IMG/VR virus record: IMGVR_UViG_3300025646_005991
Coordinates: 1 to 23,307 of that record
From: a virus
Strand: one strand, 5' to 3'
DNA length: 23,307 nucleotides
Every line of letters starts with the position of its first letter. Positions within the stretch are counted from its first letter, which is position 1. The notes under the pieces were generated by a model. That model searched no databases. It saw only the letters and a program-made list of their open reading frames with translations, and was not told where the DNA came from. This document shows, piece by piece, positions 12,336 through 21,400 of the stretch. A program made the translations under genes and the position numbers.

Positions 12336-13625
12336 TTAAATGGTTAAAGCTGACTCGACTTCAGCTTGCGTAAAACCTAAACGGAATAGTTTGCAGTTTG
12401 GATCTTCTTGCAGTTCTTGCTGATATTTTATGGTCACACCATCCAAATCCGTTTCGGTTCTGACTCGGTGCGTAGCATCTGTAATCCCTGCATCTTCTGG
12501 CGCTAAGTCTCCTGTTCTGAACCAGTTTAGCCTGTTATCTAGTAACGCTTGGTACTGCTGTTGCCAGCCTGACAGGTTTTGATTTTTAATGTATTCGTAA
12601 TCAAATCTGGTATTTAAATGCTTTGGAATCCCTCGCATACCGATAATCTCCTTTAGTTTAGTGATTTCTAGGGTTTGCAATAAATGATAAGTGTTCGCCC
12701 AACTTGCCCAACCTTCATACGATGCTAGTGTTGAACGAAATCGAATGCTGCTACAAGCAGGCCAGTTCTTTTTGAGCTCACTGATCCTTTGAATCATTTG
12801 TTTTGCTGTTGATTTTCGTAACAGTTTCTTTGTAGGGAAATGGCGATAACCAACAAAATCAACGCCTGTCTCGACAGGCTTTAGCGACCACCTGCTAATT
12901 TCTAGTTTTAATGATCTCTTTAAAAAATCTACAATATTTACACGAACAAATTGCAGCCATTCCTTGCTATCGCCAAATATTAAAAAATCATCAACGTAAC
13001 GGCAATATCCTTTGATTCTATATTTGTGTTTTAAGTATTGGTCTAATTCATTTAAGTATAAATTGCCAAACCATTGGCTTGTGTAATTCCCTATTGGGCA
13101 GCCTTCGGCACTACTGATGATTTCTTTAATTAGCATTAAAGTGCGTTTGCATTTTATCTTTTGCTGAACAACAGAAAATAAAATCTGATGGTCAACACTC
13201 GGATAAAACTTCCGAATATCCATTTGCAAACAGTATTTATATTTTTGCACACAGCTCTGAGCATAGTTGCTGGCTCGGTGAAGTCCTAATTGTTTACGAC
13301 AAGCAAAACTTTGCGCTAATAAAACCCTGTCCCAGATTGGCTCAAGGATCTGGATAATAGCGTGTTGGACGATTCTTTCAGGAGCAAATGGAAGCACATA
13401 AATTATTCTGCGTTTTGGTTTTAGAATCTCTTTTATACGGTATTGGCTGGTCTGGTACTTACCATCTACTAATTGCTTGCGGATTTCCGCCAATCCTACT
13501 TCGCTACGATTGTCAAATTCTTGGACTACTCGCTGCCAAGACTTACCTTTTCTTGCGTTGCGATAGGCAAGATTTAAATTGTCAGCAGACACAATCTGCT
13601 CAAAAAGATTCCCGTGACGTTTCAT
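12336..13625 (-). CDS. DGR reverse transcriptase
   Basis: A 429-residue reverse transcriptase with RT motifs in order: KPKRRIIYVLPFAPERIVQH, LQMDIRKFYPSVDH (catalytic Asp136), GCPIGNYTSQWFGNLYLNEL, and CRYVDDFLIFG (Asp212, Asp213). The IGNxTSQ motif at 178-184 is the form typical of retroelement RTs associated with diversity generation, replacing QGxxxSP of most others. After the thumb-like region (to about 320) a C-terminal extension of roughly 80-100 residues (LLDNRLNWFRTGDLAPEDAG onwards) ends in an acidic segment. It makes error-prone cDNA from the TR transcript, misincorporating at adenines, and the cDNA replaces VR. The TR lies about 100 bp upstream. No avd-like accessory gene is seen beside it. 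Confidence 0.95.
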   Translation of the reverse strand: MKRHGNLFEQIVSADNLNLAYRNARKGKSWQRVVQEFDNRSEVGLAEIRKQLVDGKYQTSQYRIKEILKPKRRIIYVLPFAPERIVQHAIIQILEPIWDRVLLAQSFACRKQLGLHRASNYAQSCVQKYKYCLQMDIRKFYPSVDHQILFSVVQQKIKCKRTLMLIKEIISSAEGCPIGNYTSQWFGNLYLNELDQYLKHKYRIKGYCRYVDDFLIFGDSKEWLQFVRVNIVDFLKRSLKLEISRWSLKPVETGVDFVGYRHFPTKKLLRKSTAKQMIQRISELKKNWPACSSIRFRSTLASYEGWASWANTYHLLQTLEITKLKEIIGMRGIPKHLNTRFDYEYIKNQNLSGWQQQYQALLDNRLNWFRTGDLAPEDAGITDATHRVRTETDLDGVTIKYQQELQEDPNCKLFRLGFTQAEVESALTI

Positions 13626-13728
13626 TTTCTAGAGAGATGTCCTTCGCTCTCACTACCAAACACCTCTCCCACCGTTGTGTATTTTGGCAAAAGCCAAGGT
13701 GAGCCAGCCAGCCAGTGGTGTTGTGGCC

Positions 13729-13847
13729 CTCTCACTGTCTCTGCGTGACCCGATGTTGTCGTTGAGATTCAAAGGTGAATTATTCCAATTGACACTGCGT
13801 GACCTGGATTTCGTGCCATTGTTCCAATTGCTGCCCACGATCCCGTG
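13729..13847 (-). repeat. DGR template repeat (TR)
   Basis: The 119-bp segment aligns without gaps to 13903-14021. It differs at 26 positions, 22 of them where TR has A on the minus strand. TR contains 38 adenines there, so 22 of 38 are changed against 4 of 81 other bases. Adenines are concentrated in AAT/AAC-type codons of the corresponding VR frame (for example NWNN), as expected for a template tuned for diversity. It lies between the target gene and the RT gene. Confidence 0.95.
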
Positions 13848-13869
13848 CTGTAACAACGGTACTGCCTCA

Positions 13870-13882
13870 CCCTCCCAGAGGG
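13870..13882. other. Small GC-rich hairpin downstream of VR
   Basis: CCCTC-CCA-GAGGG gives a 5-bp stem with a 3-nt loop about 20 bp past the VR 3' end and 10 bp past the target stop codon. In the Bordetella phage DGR a hairpin just downstream of VR is needed for efficient target recognition. The equivalence here is inferred from position. Confidence 0.4.
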
Positions 13883-13892
13883 ACTTTTAAAA

Positions 13893-15071
13893 TTAGTACA
13901 GACTCCCACTAACTCCGCGCGACCCGACGTTGCCGTCGAGAATCAAAGGTGAATAATACCAACCGACACCGCGCGACCCGCACTTCGCGCCATCGTTAAA
14001 ATCGCCGCCCACGAGCCCGCGATTTGGAACTGAGTATCCTTGACCCCGACCGATAGAATTAGCTCCATCGTATGTCGTTCCGTCGGAGGCGGTGTCTTGA
14101 ACTGCCCAACTAGCTGCACCACCGTCAGATCCGGTTTCATTGGCCCATTGCCACAATGCGCCTGCACAGTCTTCACACCCGACATTTGAGATCATTCTGC
14201 GACTAGCTGTGTCACTGTGGCCTCCAGTCGTTCCAGGGTCTGCTGATCCACTGATATTGGTTTCTTCATTGCTGCCAATAGCTAGAGCCATAAACTCGGC
14301 TTGTGTGGGGAGTCTTTTGTCGATTTCCGCAAATCTCTCTACAAAATTATACCAGTGATAATCGGGGTTGCTTGCCCCATCAACGATGGTTCCACCGTAA
14401 CTGGATTCCAGCGTTGTGGTATTACTGGCTAAGTAAATATCCGCCCAAAGTTTATTACCCACATAAACCATTCCTTCTGGACTTGAAGTTGGACGATGTT
14501 GCGCTTGTGTCCAGACACTTCGAGGCAGAATATCCCCATCGAGGTAACCTGTTAGGGAGTGCCCACTAATTGTCCCAACATCAACACACAGACAGTGGAA
14601 TCCGCCAATCTTGCGAGAGTTTGTGGCACTGGCTGTCACACCTCCAACCGTTCCATCAGGATAGGTAGAATTGGAGCTTAAGCAGAAATTTGGAGTGGTT
14701 CCCGAACTAGGTTCTACCGCATAAATATAGACATCCTCTCCATTGCGGTTTGCTGCTGTTGCTTTGGAGGTTTCATTACTCGCCCAAGAACCTGTTGTGT
14801 CTGCGTCCAGTGTGGTAGCAGTCGAAAGTGTGTAAACAGTGGCGTTGATTTGTAGTTGCACAGCCGGAATATTTACTGTCCGCCTTTCTGAAGCTGTAGC
14901 AGAACCAGCATAAAATCCAGCACTGACATCATTTCCACCTGTGATTTGCTGCTCGGCTAAATACCAGTTGGGGATTGTAGGCGGAACGGCCTGAACCGAA
15001 CCCCCAAAGCTGATTAGACCACCGGATTCAGTGGCTAAAGTCACACTGTTTAGTTGAATTTCACCTGCCAT
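13893..15071 (-). CDS. DGR target protein with FGE/C-type-lectin-fold C-terminus
   Basis: A 392-residue protein. Residues 1-40 resemble the N-terminal attachment parts of the neighbouring fibre proteins. Residues about 170-392 show the FGE-sulfatase-like form of the C-type lectin fold used by DGR targets: GFHCLCVDVG, KRLPTQAEFMALAIG, CAGALWQWANE, then the variable C-terminus GLVGGDFNDGAKCGSRGVGW with SPLILDGNVGSR. The last 37 or so residues are encoded by VR. Adenine-driven changes relative to the template include N to D, G, Y or I, S to C or G and R to G. GGTGAG lies at good spacing before the ATG. Position after fibre genes suggests a receptor-binding tip or adhesin whose binding face is diversified. 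Confidence 0.93.
   Translation of the reverse strand: MAGEIQLNSVTLATESGGLISFGGSVQAVPPTIPNWYLAEQQITGGNDVSAGFYAGSATASERRTVNIPAVQLQINATVYTLSTATTLDADTTGSWASNETSKATAANRNGEDVYIYAVEPSSGTTPNFCLSSNSTYPDGTVGGVTASATNSRKIGGFHCLCVDVGTISGHSLTGYLDGDILPRSVWTQAQHRPTSSPEGMVYVGNKLWADIYLASNTTTLESSYGGTIVDGASNPDYHWYNFVERFAEIDKRLPTQAEFMALAIGSNEETNISGSADPGTTGGHSDTASRRMISNVGCEDCAGALWQWANETGSDGGAASWAVQDTASDGTTYDGANSIGRGQGYSVPNRGLVGGDFNDGAKCGSRGVGWYYSPLILDGNVGSRGVSGSLY
13903..14021 (-). repeat. DGR variable repeat (VR)
   Basis: This is the 3' end of the target gene, homologous to TR (13729-13847). Substitutions fall at template adenines (22 of 26 mismatches), to G, T or C on the minus strand. Four non-adenine differences (VR 13911, 13981, 13998, 13999) break the rule. 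It ends 8 bp before the stop codon; TR/VR identity there probably includes the homing-initiation segment. Confidence 0.95.
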
Positions 15072-15073
15072 AT

Positions 15074-15760
15074 TTAACTCACCACTTTAAGAGTGCCTGA
15101 TGTATCGACATTAACCGTCCCAGTAAAATTTGCAAAACCGTGACTGACCACTAAATAACCTGCCATCGTTCCGCTACCCGTAAAGGTTGTGTTGCCAACA
15201 TACATACGATTGGTTCCACTGCTGATCGCCAAAGAGTCTGAAACTGTGTCGCTGTGTTCGATATAGCTACTTCCAGAGCCACCACCTCCACCAGCAGAAG
15301 CTTCCAAGCTGATCAGTCCAGTAGCGTCATCATAGGTTAAAACATAATTGTCCTGACCTGCGCCAACGGTTTGGTCTGCGTCAAAGGAAAAATTTCCAAT
15401 TGAAACGTTACCCGTGCCGTTTGGGTCCAGCGTAATATTTCCGTCTGTATTTGTGCTGCTGATCGTGTTGCCGTCGAGTTGTAGATTATCGACTCGCAAA
15501 TCAGTGACGGCTGAATTTGTCCCAATCGTCACAGCGTCAATCGCGCCTCCGTCAATATTTACCGAATCAGCCGCTTGCGTTGCGATTGTGCCAAGACCCA
15601 AGTTTGTTCTGGTGGTGCTGGCATCCGTGACCGTGATTGCACCAGTAACATTCAGTTGTCCACCCGTATTAAAAACACTGGATGTCGCAACCGTTGTTGC
15701 CGTCAGTGTAATCGTCGAGCCATTAAAAACCTGAAGCTCATTGACTTTTAGAAGGCTCAT
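15074..15760 (-). CDS. Tail fibre-like protein
   Basis: A 228-residue, Thr/Ser/Gly/Asn-rich protein of beta-repeat character. It contains the phage-fibre segment TRTNLGLGTIATQAADSVNI followed by DGGAIDAVTIGT, tandem short beta units (LQLDGNTISSTNTDGNITLD), a Gly-rich linker (ASAGGGGGSGSS) and a C-terminal beta domain. Such repeats form trimeric beta-helical shafts. It overlaps the upstream gene by 4 bp and ends 2 bp before the DGR target gene. It could be the shaft that carries the variable protein. Confidence 0.75.
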   Translation of the reverse strand: MSLLKVNELQVFNGSTITLTATTVATSSVFNTGGQLNVTGAITVTDASTTRTNLGLGTIATQAADSVNIDGGAIDAVTIGTNSAVTDLRVDNLQLDGNTISSTNTDGNITLDPNGTGNVSIGNFSFDADQTVGAGQDNYVLTYDDATGLISLEASAGGGGGSGSSYIEHSDTVSDSLAISSGTNRMYVGNTTFTGSGTMAGYLVVSHGFANFTGTVNVDTSGTLKVVS

Positions 15761-16713
15761 ATCAGTTCAATAAATTCAAAGTTGTAATCATAAAGCTGAC
15801 TTCCTTGGTAACTGTAGGCAATGGAAGCAGGCTCAAAGAAGCTACCAAAAACTGCGGTGTTGGTTTGATAGCCCAGAATCTCAGCAGCAACAGGTTGCAT
15901 TCGTAAGCCAGAAAACACCTTGGTTGCGGTGTCTCTCTCTGATTCTAAGACCTGAACCGAACCAGTGAATCGTCTGCGAATCTCGCCCAAACGGTAGACC
16001 AAACCTGAATCACGTTCTTGTTTGATTCCTAGCGAGTCTCTGCTGATCGACATACCCACGTTTGGATTATAAGTTTCCAGCACTTTCCCAGCTCGAATGG
16101 TGTTCACAACAACAGGCAGCGTCATTGAAGTGACGCTAAAACTGGAATCTCCGCCTGTGGTTAGTTGCAAATCTGTTGTTCCGGTCCCGTCTCCCGTGAT
16201 TCGGTTGATTTGTGCCGAATTGACAAACGCCCCAAGTTTAATTTGTGGATATTCTTCCAGATAAATATTTGTACTGCTGGCCTGAAGTCTTCCCAACTGG
16301 CCTGAAGATCCTGTGACCCAACCGTCCAAAGTTCCTTTGACATCAGTTGAATTTGACAAGGCAATCTCAACCGTGTTGGTCGTCGCTGGACAAGCTACAA
16401 ATACCGAATCATTCCAGTGTGTCTTTTCGTTTAACAGATAGTATTCGCTCAGTGTGTAGCTATTGGAATAAGTCTCAGTTGAAAGCGTAGAGGCTCCAGA
16501 ATCCTTGAATGTTACAGTCACAGCTTCCGCAAGATAACTGAAGAAAATCGCTTCAGCACCTGGACAGGTAACGGTAATCGTCCCACTTGTTGCGTTCGCA
16601 ATGTATGGCTGCTTGGGATAATTGTTCTCAGTTTTGGCAATCGCATAATCTGCTGATAAGTGACTGGCTGAACTGCTGATGCCTGTGATTGCATTGGTGT
16701 AGATAATTTTCAT
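15757..16713 (-). CDS. Tail tip or baseplate protein, unassigned
   Basis: A 318-residue, Ser/Thr-rich beta protein without recognised motifs. The C-terminal third (SLGIKQERDSGLVYRLGEIR, then RRFTGSVQVLESERD and SYQGSQLYDYNFEFIEL) looks like a folded structural domain. It overlaps both neighbours by 4 bp. Position between the tape measure and the fibre gene suggests a distal tail component. Confidence 0.6.
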   Translation of the reverse strand: MKIIYTNAITGISSSASHLSADYAIAKTENNYPKQPYIANATSGTITVTCPGAEAIFFSYLAEAVTVTFKDSGASTLSTETYSNSYTLSEYYLLNEKTHWNDSVFVACPATTNTVEIALSNSTDVKGTLDGWVTGSSGQLGRLQASSTNIYLEEYPQIKLGAFVNSAQINRITGDGTGTTDLQLTTGGDSSFSVTSMTLPVVVNTIRAGKVLETYNPNVGMSISRDSLGIKQERDSGLVYRLGEIRRRFTGSVQVLESERDTATKVFSGLRMQPVAAEILGYQTNTAVFGSFFEPASIAYSYQGSQLYDYNFEFIELI

Positions 16714-17273
16714 GCAGCTCTTACAAAGTCCAAGTCAGTTGGTCCGCTGATTATCGTTTCTTCACTGTCAAATGAGTAAATGATTGAGGTGATTGTAATG
16801 GTGGCCTGCAAGCTTTGACGTTCGTCCACACAAAGGATTCGGTAGCCTAAGAGCCAATCGTTTTGAATTCCAAAAACTCTAGCTGTGCAGATTGGTGAGG
16901 CTTCTGAAATCAAGATTGCTCTGAGAAATTGCAGTACCTTTTCTTCACTTGTCGAAAGTGCTTCATATTTTTGTTCTTCCCCATAACTCAAATTATCAAC
17001 CTGAACCACCTTCCGCTCAGTCGCTAGCGTTACAGAGTCAGGGTAAGGCGTATTGTATTCAAATTCAGAATACACCTTCTTGATTGGGTAAGCTGGATTG
17101 ACACTCAACCCCAACAACTCTGGATTCCTGACCGTCTGATAAACTGCTCCGGTTTGAATCCGGTTAATCACTCGCAATGTGCTACCGTCGATCTGAAGCA
17201 GCATGTTTGCGGCTTTGGCAACATCAGTTGCAAAATCAAGCAACGGTTCGGAGCGTGAAGATGCCTGCGCCAT
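16710..17273 (-). CDS. Virion-associated protein, unassigned
   Basis: A 187-residue protein of mixed alpha/beta character (LLQIDGSTLRVINRIQTGAV, YPDSVTLATERKVVQVDNLS, FLRAILISEASPI). It starts at an ATG whose first base overlaps the upstream TAA (TAATG). It lies in the tail-tip cluster after the tape measure. No family recognised; probably a baseplate or tail-tip subunit. Confidence 0.6.
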   Translation of the reverse strand: MAQASSRSEPLLDFATDVAKAANMLLQIDGSTLRVINRIQTGAVYQTVRNPELLGLSVNPAYPIKKVYSEFEYNTPYPDSVTLATERKVVQVDNLSYGEEQKYEALSTSEEKVLQFLRAILISEASPICTARVFGIQNDWLLGYRILCVDERQSLQATITITSIIYSFDSEETIISGPTDLDFVRAA

Positions 17274-17455
17274 TATGGACTGTAAATTTCAATATCAGAG
17301 GCAGTGGTTGCCACGTCAAGCGAGCGCACAATCAGCGTTCCGGTTCCGTTGACGGTAATCGTCACAGAATTGCGAATCTCCACAGGTGAGTCCTCTACTC
17401 TTGTGTCGCTAATCGTTTCATCGACTAAAAAAGCCTTTCCAGAAATTAAGCTCAT
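17273..17455 (-). CDS. Small tail-cluster beta protein
   Basis: A 60-residue protein (MSLISGKAFLVDETISDTRV, then SVTITVNGTGTLIVRSLDVA). The start at 17455 overlaps the stop of the upstream gene (ATGA). A longer in-frame version back to 17632 lies antiphase within that gene and is rejected. The alternating beta pattern suggests a small structural or adaptor subunit. Confidence 0.6.
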   Translation of the reverse strand: MSLISGKAFLVDETISDTRVEDSPVEIRNSVTITVNGTGTLIVRSLDVATTASDIEIYSP

Positions 17456-18489
17456 TGCAGGCTCACATCCAGAGAGAGTCCTAGTTGAGAAGCAGTGTAG
17501 CTGAAAAACTGCGCAAGTGTTGTCCCTCTGGTCGATACTCCAGAAATGCTTAGGACTCCGCCAACCGTTGCAGCATTGAGCTTGATGGTTGACGTTGTTG
17601 GAGCAATTCCAGAATTGCCGCTCGCATTCCAATACTCTGTTGAGCCGGAATCTGTCGAATAGATCAGGACTCCGTCCTCTCTAATTTCAATCGGGTCACT
17701 GCTGCTGGCGAGTTCCAGATTTGGATTTGCCACTTCATCATCTCGCTTCTTGATTACTGGAGTTTGTTCGTTCACGATTCCCCAAGAAAACGGAAGCCTC
17801 AAAGGAATTCCAACTCGATGCGTGTCTCCGTCACTGACGAAACTTCCGGCAGTACCCACACCTGCCGTTACTGGGATAAAATCCTTATCTTGTAAAGTGA
17901 AGGTGTTGGCAGAGGTTCGGACAATGTAATAATAGTTGTCATCGCTCACGCCTGAGTATTCTAGGTTTCCACCGTAGGTATCCATCTTTTCAAAAATCAC
18001 CTGTTGCCCTGTCGCAAACCCATGAGAATTTGCGGTAATGCTCACAGGTTGCCCTCCGCCTGGCACACTCACACCTTCGACAAACGCAAAGGATTCGGTA
18101 AGTGTGAATGGCCTTGCACCCAGTGAATATTCGGTGTCAGTCAAGGCAAAGGTCAGTTCTGTTTCGCTGATCGCCTGCAAAAAGATTTGACCAGAAAACA
18201 AGTCTCTTCCAGCCTCACCCCATTTGATGGTGCATGGGTACAACTGGGGAAGTCGCACAAGGTCTTCATAGCGTTGCAAAGCAAAAGGTGCTTCCGCATT
18301 CAGGAAATCGTTGTGCAAGGTTAGGTTGCCGAACTTCACCCCAATCTTTCCTGAATCTTCTACCTGTCCAAGTTCGAGTGAAGGCATTCTCTTGATGAAC
18401 GGTTGCCAAAAATACTCGCCAGCCAGGCCAAGCTTTGAACCTCGGTAAACCGTTTCTGCTACAGTGATTTCAGCGAGTAACTGGCTCAT
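17452..18489 (-). CDS. Tail protein following the tape measure (tip/baseplate)
   Basis: A 345-residue protein starting at the last base of the tape measure stop region. The N-terminal part (residues 1-135) is beta-rich (GKIGVKFGNLTLHNDFL). Residues about 148-205 contain a small beta module common in phage tail proteins (ITANSHGFATGQQVIFEKMD, then YYYIVRTSANTFTLQDKD). The C-terminus is Ser/Thr-rich. The role is likely a distal-tail or tip structure by gene order; the exact homologue is not recognised. Confidence 0.65.
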   Translation of the reverse strand: MSQLLAEITVAETVYRGSKLGLAGEYFWQPFIKRMPSLELGQVEDSGKIGVKFGNLTLHNDFLNAEAPFALQRYEDLVRLPQLYPCTIKWGEAGRDLFSGQIFLQAISETELTFALTDTEYSLGARPFTLTESFAFVEGVSVPGGGQPVSITANSHGFATGQQVIFEKMDTYGGNLEYSGVSDDNYYYIVRTSANTFTLQDKDFIPVTAGVGTAGSFVSDGDTHRVGIPLRLPFSWGIVNEQTPVIKKRDDEVANPNLELASSSDPIEIREDGVLIYSTDSGSTEYWNASGNSGIAPTTSTIKLNAATVGGVLSISGVSTRGTTLAQFFSYTASQLGLSLDVSLQ

Positions 18490-21400
18490 CAGATATACCT
18501 TGCTGGGACATACTGCTCGCCTTGCCTTCTGGTTCTTTCTCTCAGCTCGCTTCTGAATTCTTCAATGCCTGCTTTTGTCTGGCCTGCCATATCGGTGTAG
18601 ACGTTGACTTCTGTCTCGTTTTCTCGCACTGCCACAATCAATTCAGCCAGTAAGCGTTTGACCTCTGGGTCTGAGGTTGCGTTGATTGCGGCTGAATCGC
18701 CAGAGTTGAGACGGTTCAGATTGCTGACTCCATAACGTCTAACGGTTTCTGGGGATAGGATATATTCGCCAGGACTCAACATGGCTGGAATGGTGTCCAT
18801 TGGGTCTGGGACTAATCCGCCTTGCCGGAAGCCGTATTTTGTAGGATTGAAAATATCTTTATAAGAATTATAAACTTGGTTTGCATCGCTCAGTGTTTCG
18901 TAATAATAAGCGTAAGAATTGCCTGAATATCTAAAATAAATGCCGTAAGGATAGACTTCTTCGCCTGACTGTAAATAAGTAGCAGTTAGGTCAGCAAAAG
19001 AAGTATTAGACCCCGATTTAACAGAAGCACCATAATCTCCAGCACTGTATTGGTTCCCAGAAAATGTAGTGGCATCGCTAACAAAACTACCTGTTCCCCC
19101 AATATTTATGATTCCAAGCTTTGCGTAGGTTTCACTTAGTCCAGAAACAAAACTGCTGATTGCATTATTTACGTTTGTGGTCAGCGTGGAAAAAGCTGAT
19201 GTCACAGAAGAAGTATTCAGGCTAACGGTTGGGGTAATGGTTCCCAAGTTTGGCGTTCCGGCTGTTGCAATAGGTGTGATTGTTCCTAAGTTCAGCCCAG
19301 AAGTGTCCACCGTGAACATACTGGTGGACATTACCAGCGAGAGGTCAAGATTGGTTGAGTCCAAGCTGAAGTTGTCGCTTGTCAGTTCAACCGTTTCACT
19401 GATTCCAGAAGTATCAATAACAATATCATCACCACTAAGCGTTAAAGGAATCTGAGCAACTTCTGTGATGTATTCAATTTGCTGTTGAGCAAAAGCTAGT
19501 GCTGCGGAGTCAATGCTAGCAATCAGAGTGTTGACGACTTCCGCAAAGTCTTCATCCAAGACGGAGAGGATTTCTTCCAAATCACTGGATAAATTACTGC
19601 TTGCTTGAATCGGAGCATTGACAGACGTTTGCAGTCCAAGTCCCGTTAAATCACCAAGCACACCTTCGAAAATGGTTGTAAAGGCTGTTGAGGACTTAAA
19701 AACGTTCCTGGCTGCGGTGAGGTATTCATTGACAAAGGCTTGCAGAAGTTTAATGTCTTCCTCAGTTGCATCAGCATCAAAGGCATTTTCTAGTAGGCTT
19801 TCGTAAGTGCTTTGAGCTTGAGCGAATTGTTCTTGTGGTCCCAGTGGAGAAAAGTCCGAAAAGAGCAATTCTTGGACTTGGTCAAAGAGTCCTTGAACCA
19901 ACTCATCAATCTTTTCAATCGTGCGCTCAAAATCTGACAGTAAGGCTTGCAAACCTGTTTCGACGTTTTGCAGTGCCAGAAGTTGCTGTTCTCTTTCGAG
20001 TTGGTCTAATTGCTTGTTTTTCAGTTCAATCGTTTTCGCTTCTGCTTTGTTTGCGGCATTCAACAACTGAGTCCTTAAATCCTCATCATCTATTAAGTCC
20101 GCCAAGGCTTTTTGCTGTTCAATCGTCGCAATTGACTCTTGGTATCGAAACTCAATCTGCTCTTCAATGCTCATGTTCTGAAAATCAATGGCGTCAATCT
20201 GGTCTTGTGCGGATTGGGTCAAATCATCCAAGGCGTTCAGTGGTTCCTGAATATAGGCTTCAATTAATCCTTGAATAACAATCTTTGATTTCTCTTCTGT
20301 CTCAGCAATCTTCTGATTTACTTTTTTTATTTCCTTACCTATTTGATTCATAAGATAAGGAGCAGATGAAGCTGCTGCTAGTGTTTTGAAATTGATTTCT
20401 TGCACAGCTTCCAGGCTAGCAACTGCCTCTTCAGTGTTTTGCGTTATTCGGTTGATAACTTCGGTCAGTCCCAAATCTGGAATCAAGTCAGCTAGTTCGT
20501 CAATCTTTGGTTGCAGTTGATCCCTCGTTGACGGAGCGTCTGCAATGTTTTCAAAAATCAAATCGGCTTGAGCAAATGCTTTTTGCTGATTGGTTGGTCC
20601 TCCAGGTCTTGAGCTGCTGAAAGCAGCTTCTAAGTCTCTGGCAAGTCCACCTCCAAAAATATAACCATTTGGGCCAAGTCCAACCGTGTCAAGCAAGCCT
20701 TCTGCGGCATTTGTTGCGTTCTCAATCAATGCTCCAATCAAGCGATTAATGGCACTGATTAAATCGCCAAGTAAATCAATGAATGGGTCAAGCACCTCAA
20801 ACAGAAGTTCAAAGCTTGAGTCGATGGCTTTGGCAACCTTTTCGTTGCTCAAGATTAGTTTGGCAGCGGCTTCTTCTGGTGATTTCGATTGAGCAATGTT
20901 GATCGCTCGACTAGCGTTTGGTCCTGCGCCAGAAATGCCTGAAACAATTGCTCCTGCGGTTCTTTCTGCTTCTTCGTTCAGTTGTCCCTGAAGTAAAAGC
21001 TGAGTTCTTAGTTGTTCGGTTGCTTCCTCAAGGTAAGTTAGTTCTCTGGCTTTTGGGAAAAGGCTTGCTTCGTAGAGGTCATTCTTTTGCTGAGTCAAGG
21101 CGTTGATTTCAGTGACTCGCTCAAATTCTTCTTCTAAGCCTTGCGTGAATCGGTTCTGTTGGTCTTCGGTCAGTTGTCCAAGTTCTGTTCTGATTCGGAA
21201 TTGTTCTTCCAGTTGTCTGGTGAACTCTTCTTGTTGCGCTTCTGAAATCTGGCCTGTGAAATCGGTGTATTCAATCTCTTTGACTTCTTCGATTTTTTCT
21301 TTCAGCTTCTCAACTGATGAGGCGGCATTTGCAGCTTCAAGGTTTACATTGCCCAGTTGCTCTTCAGTCTTGATTAGTGTCCCAGAATCAATCTGTTGTG

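Noticed and set aside
13653-13856. Minus-strand frame across the TR resembling the target C-terminus, as a small gene
   Set aside because: Its similarity is explained by TR/VR homology; it has no start context and TR acts as RNA template.
13675-13890. Plus-strand frame over TR
   Set aside because: Antisense shadow of the repeat, no ribosome-binding site or family.
17456-17632. N-terminal extension of the 60-residue tail protein
   Set aside because: Antiphase to the well-supported upstream tail gene; the ATGA overlap at 17455 gives the natural start.
19177-20278. Several plus-strand frames inside the tape measure gene
   Set aside because: Shadows of the long minus-strand gene, with no start signals or recognisable domains.
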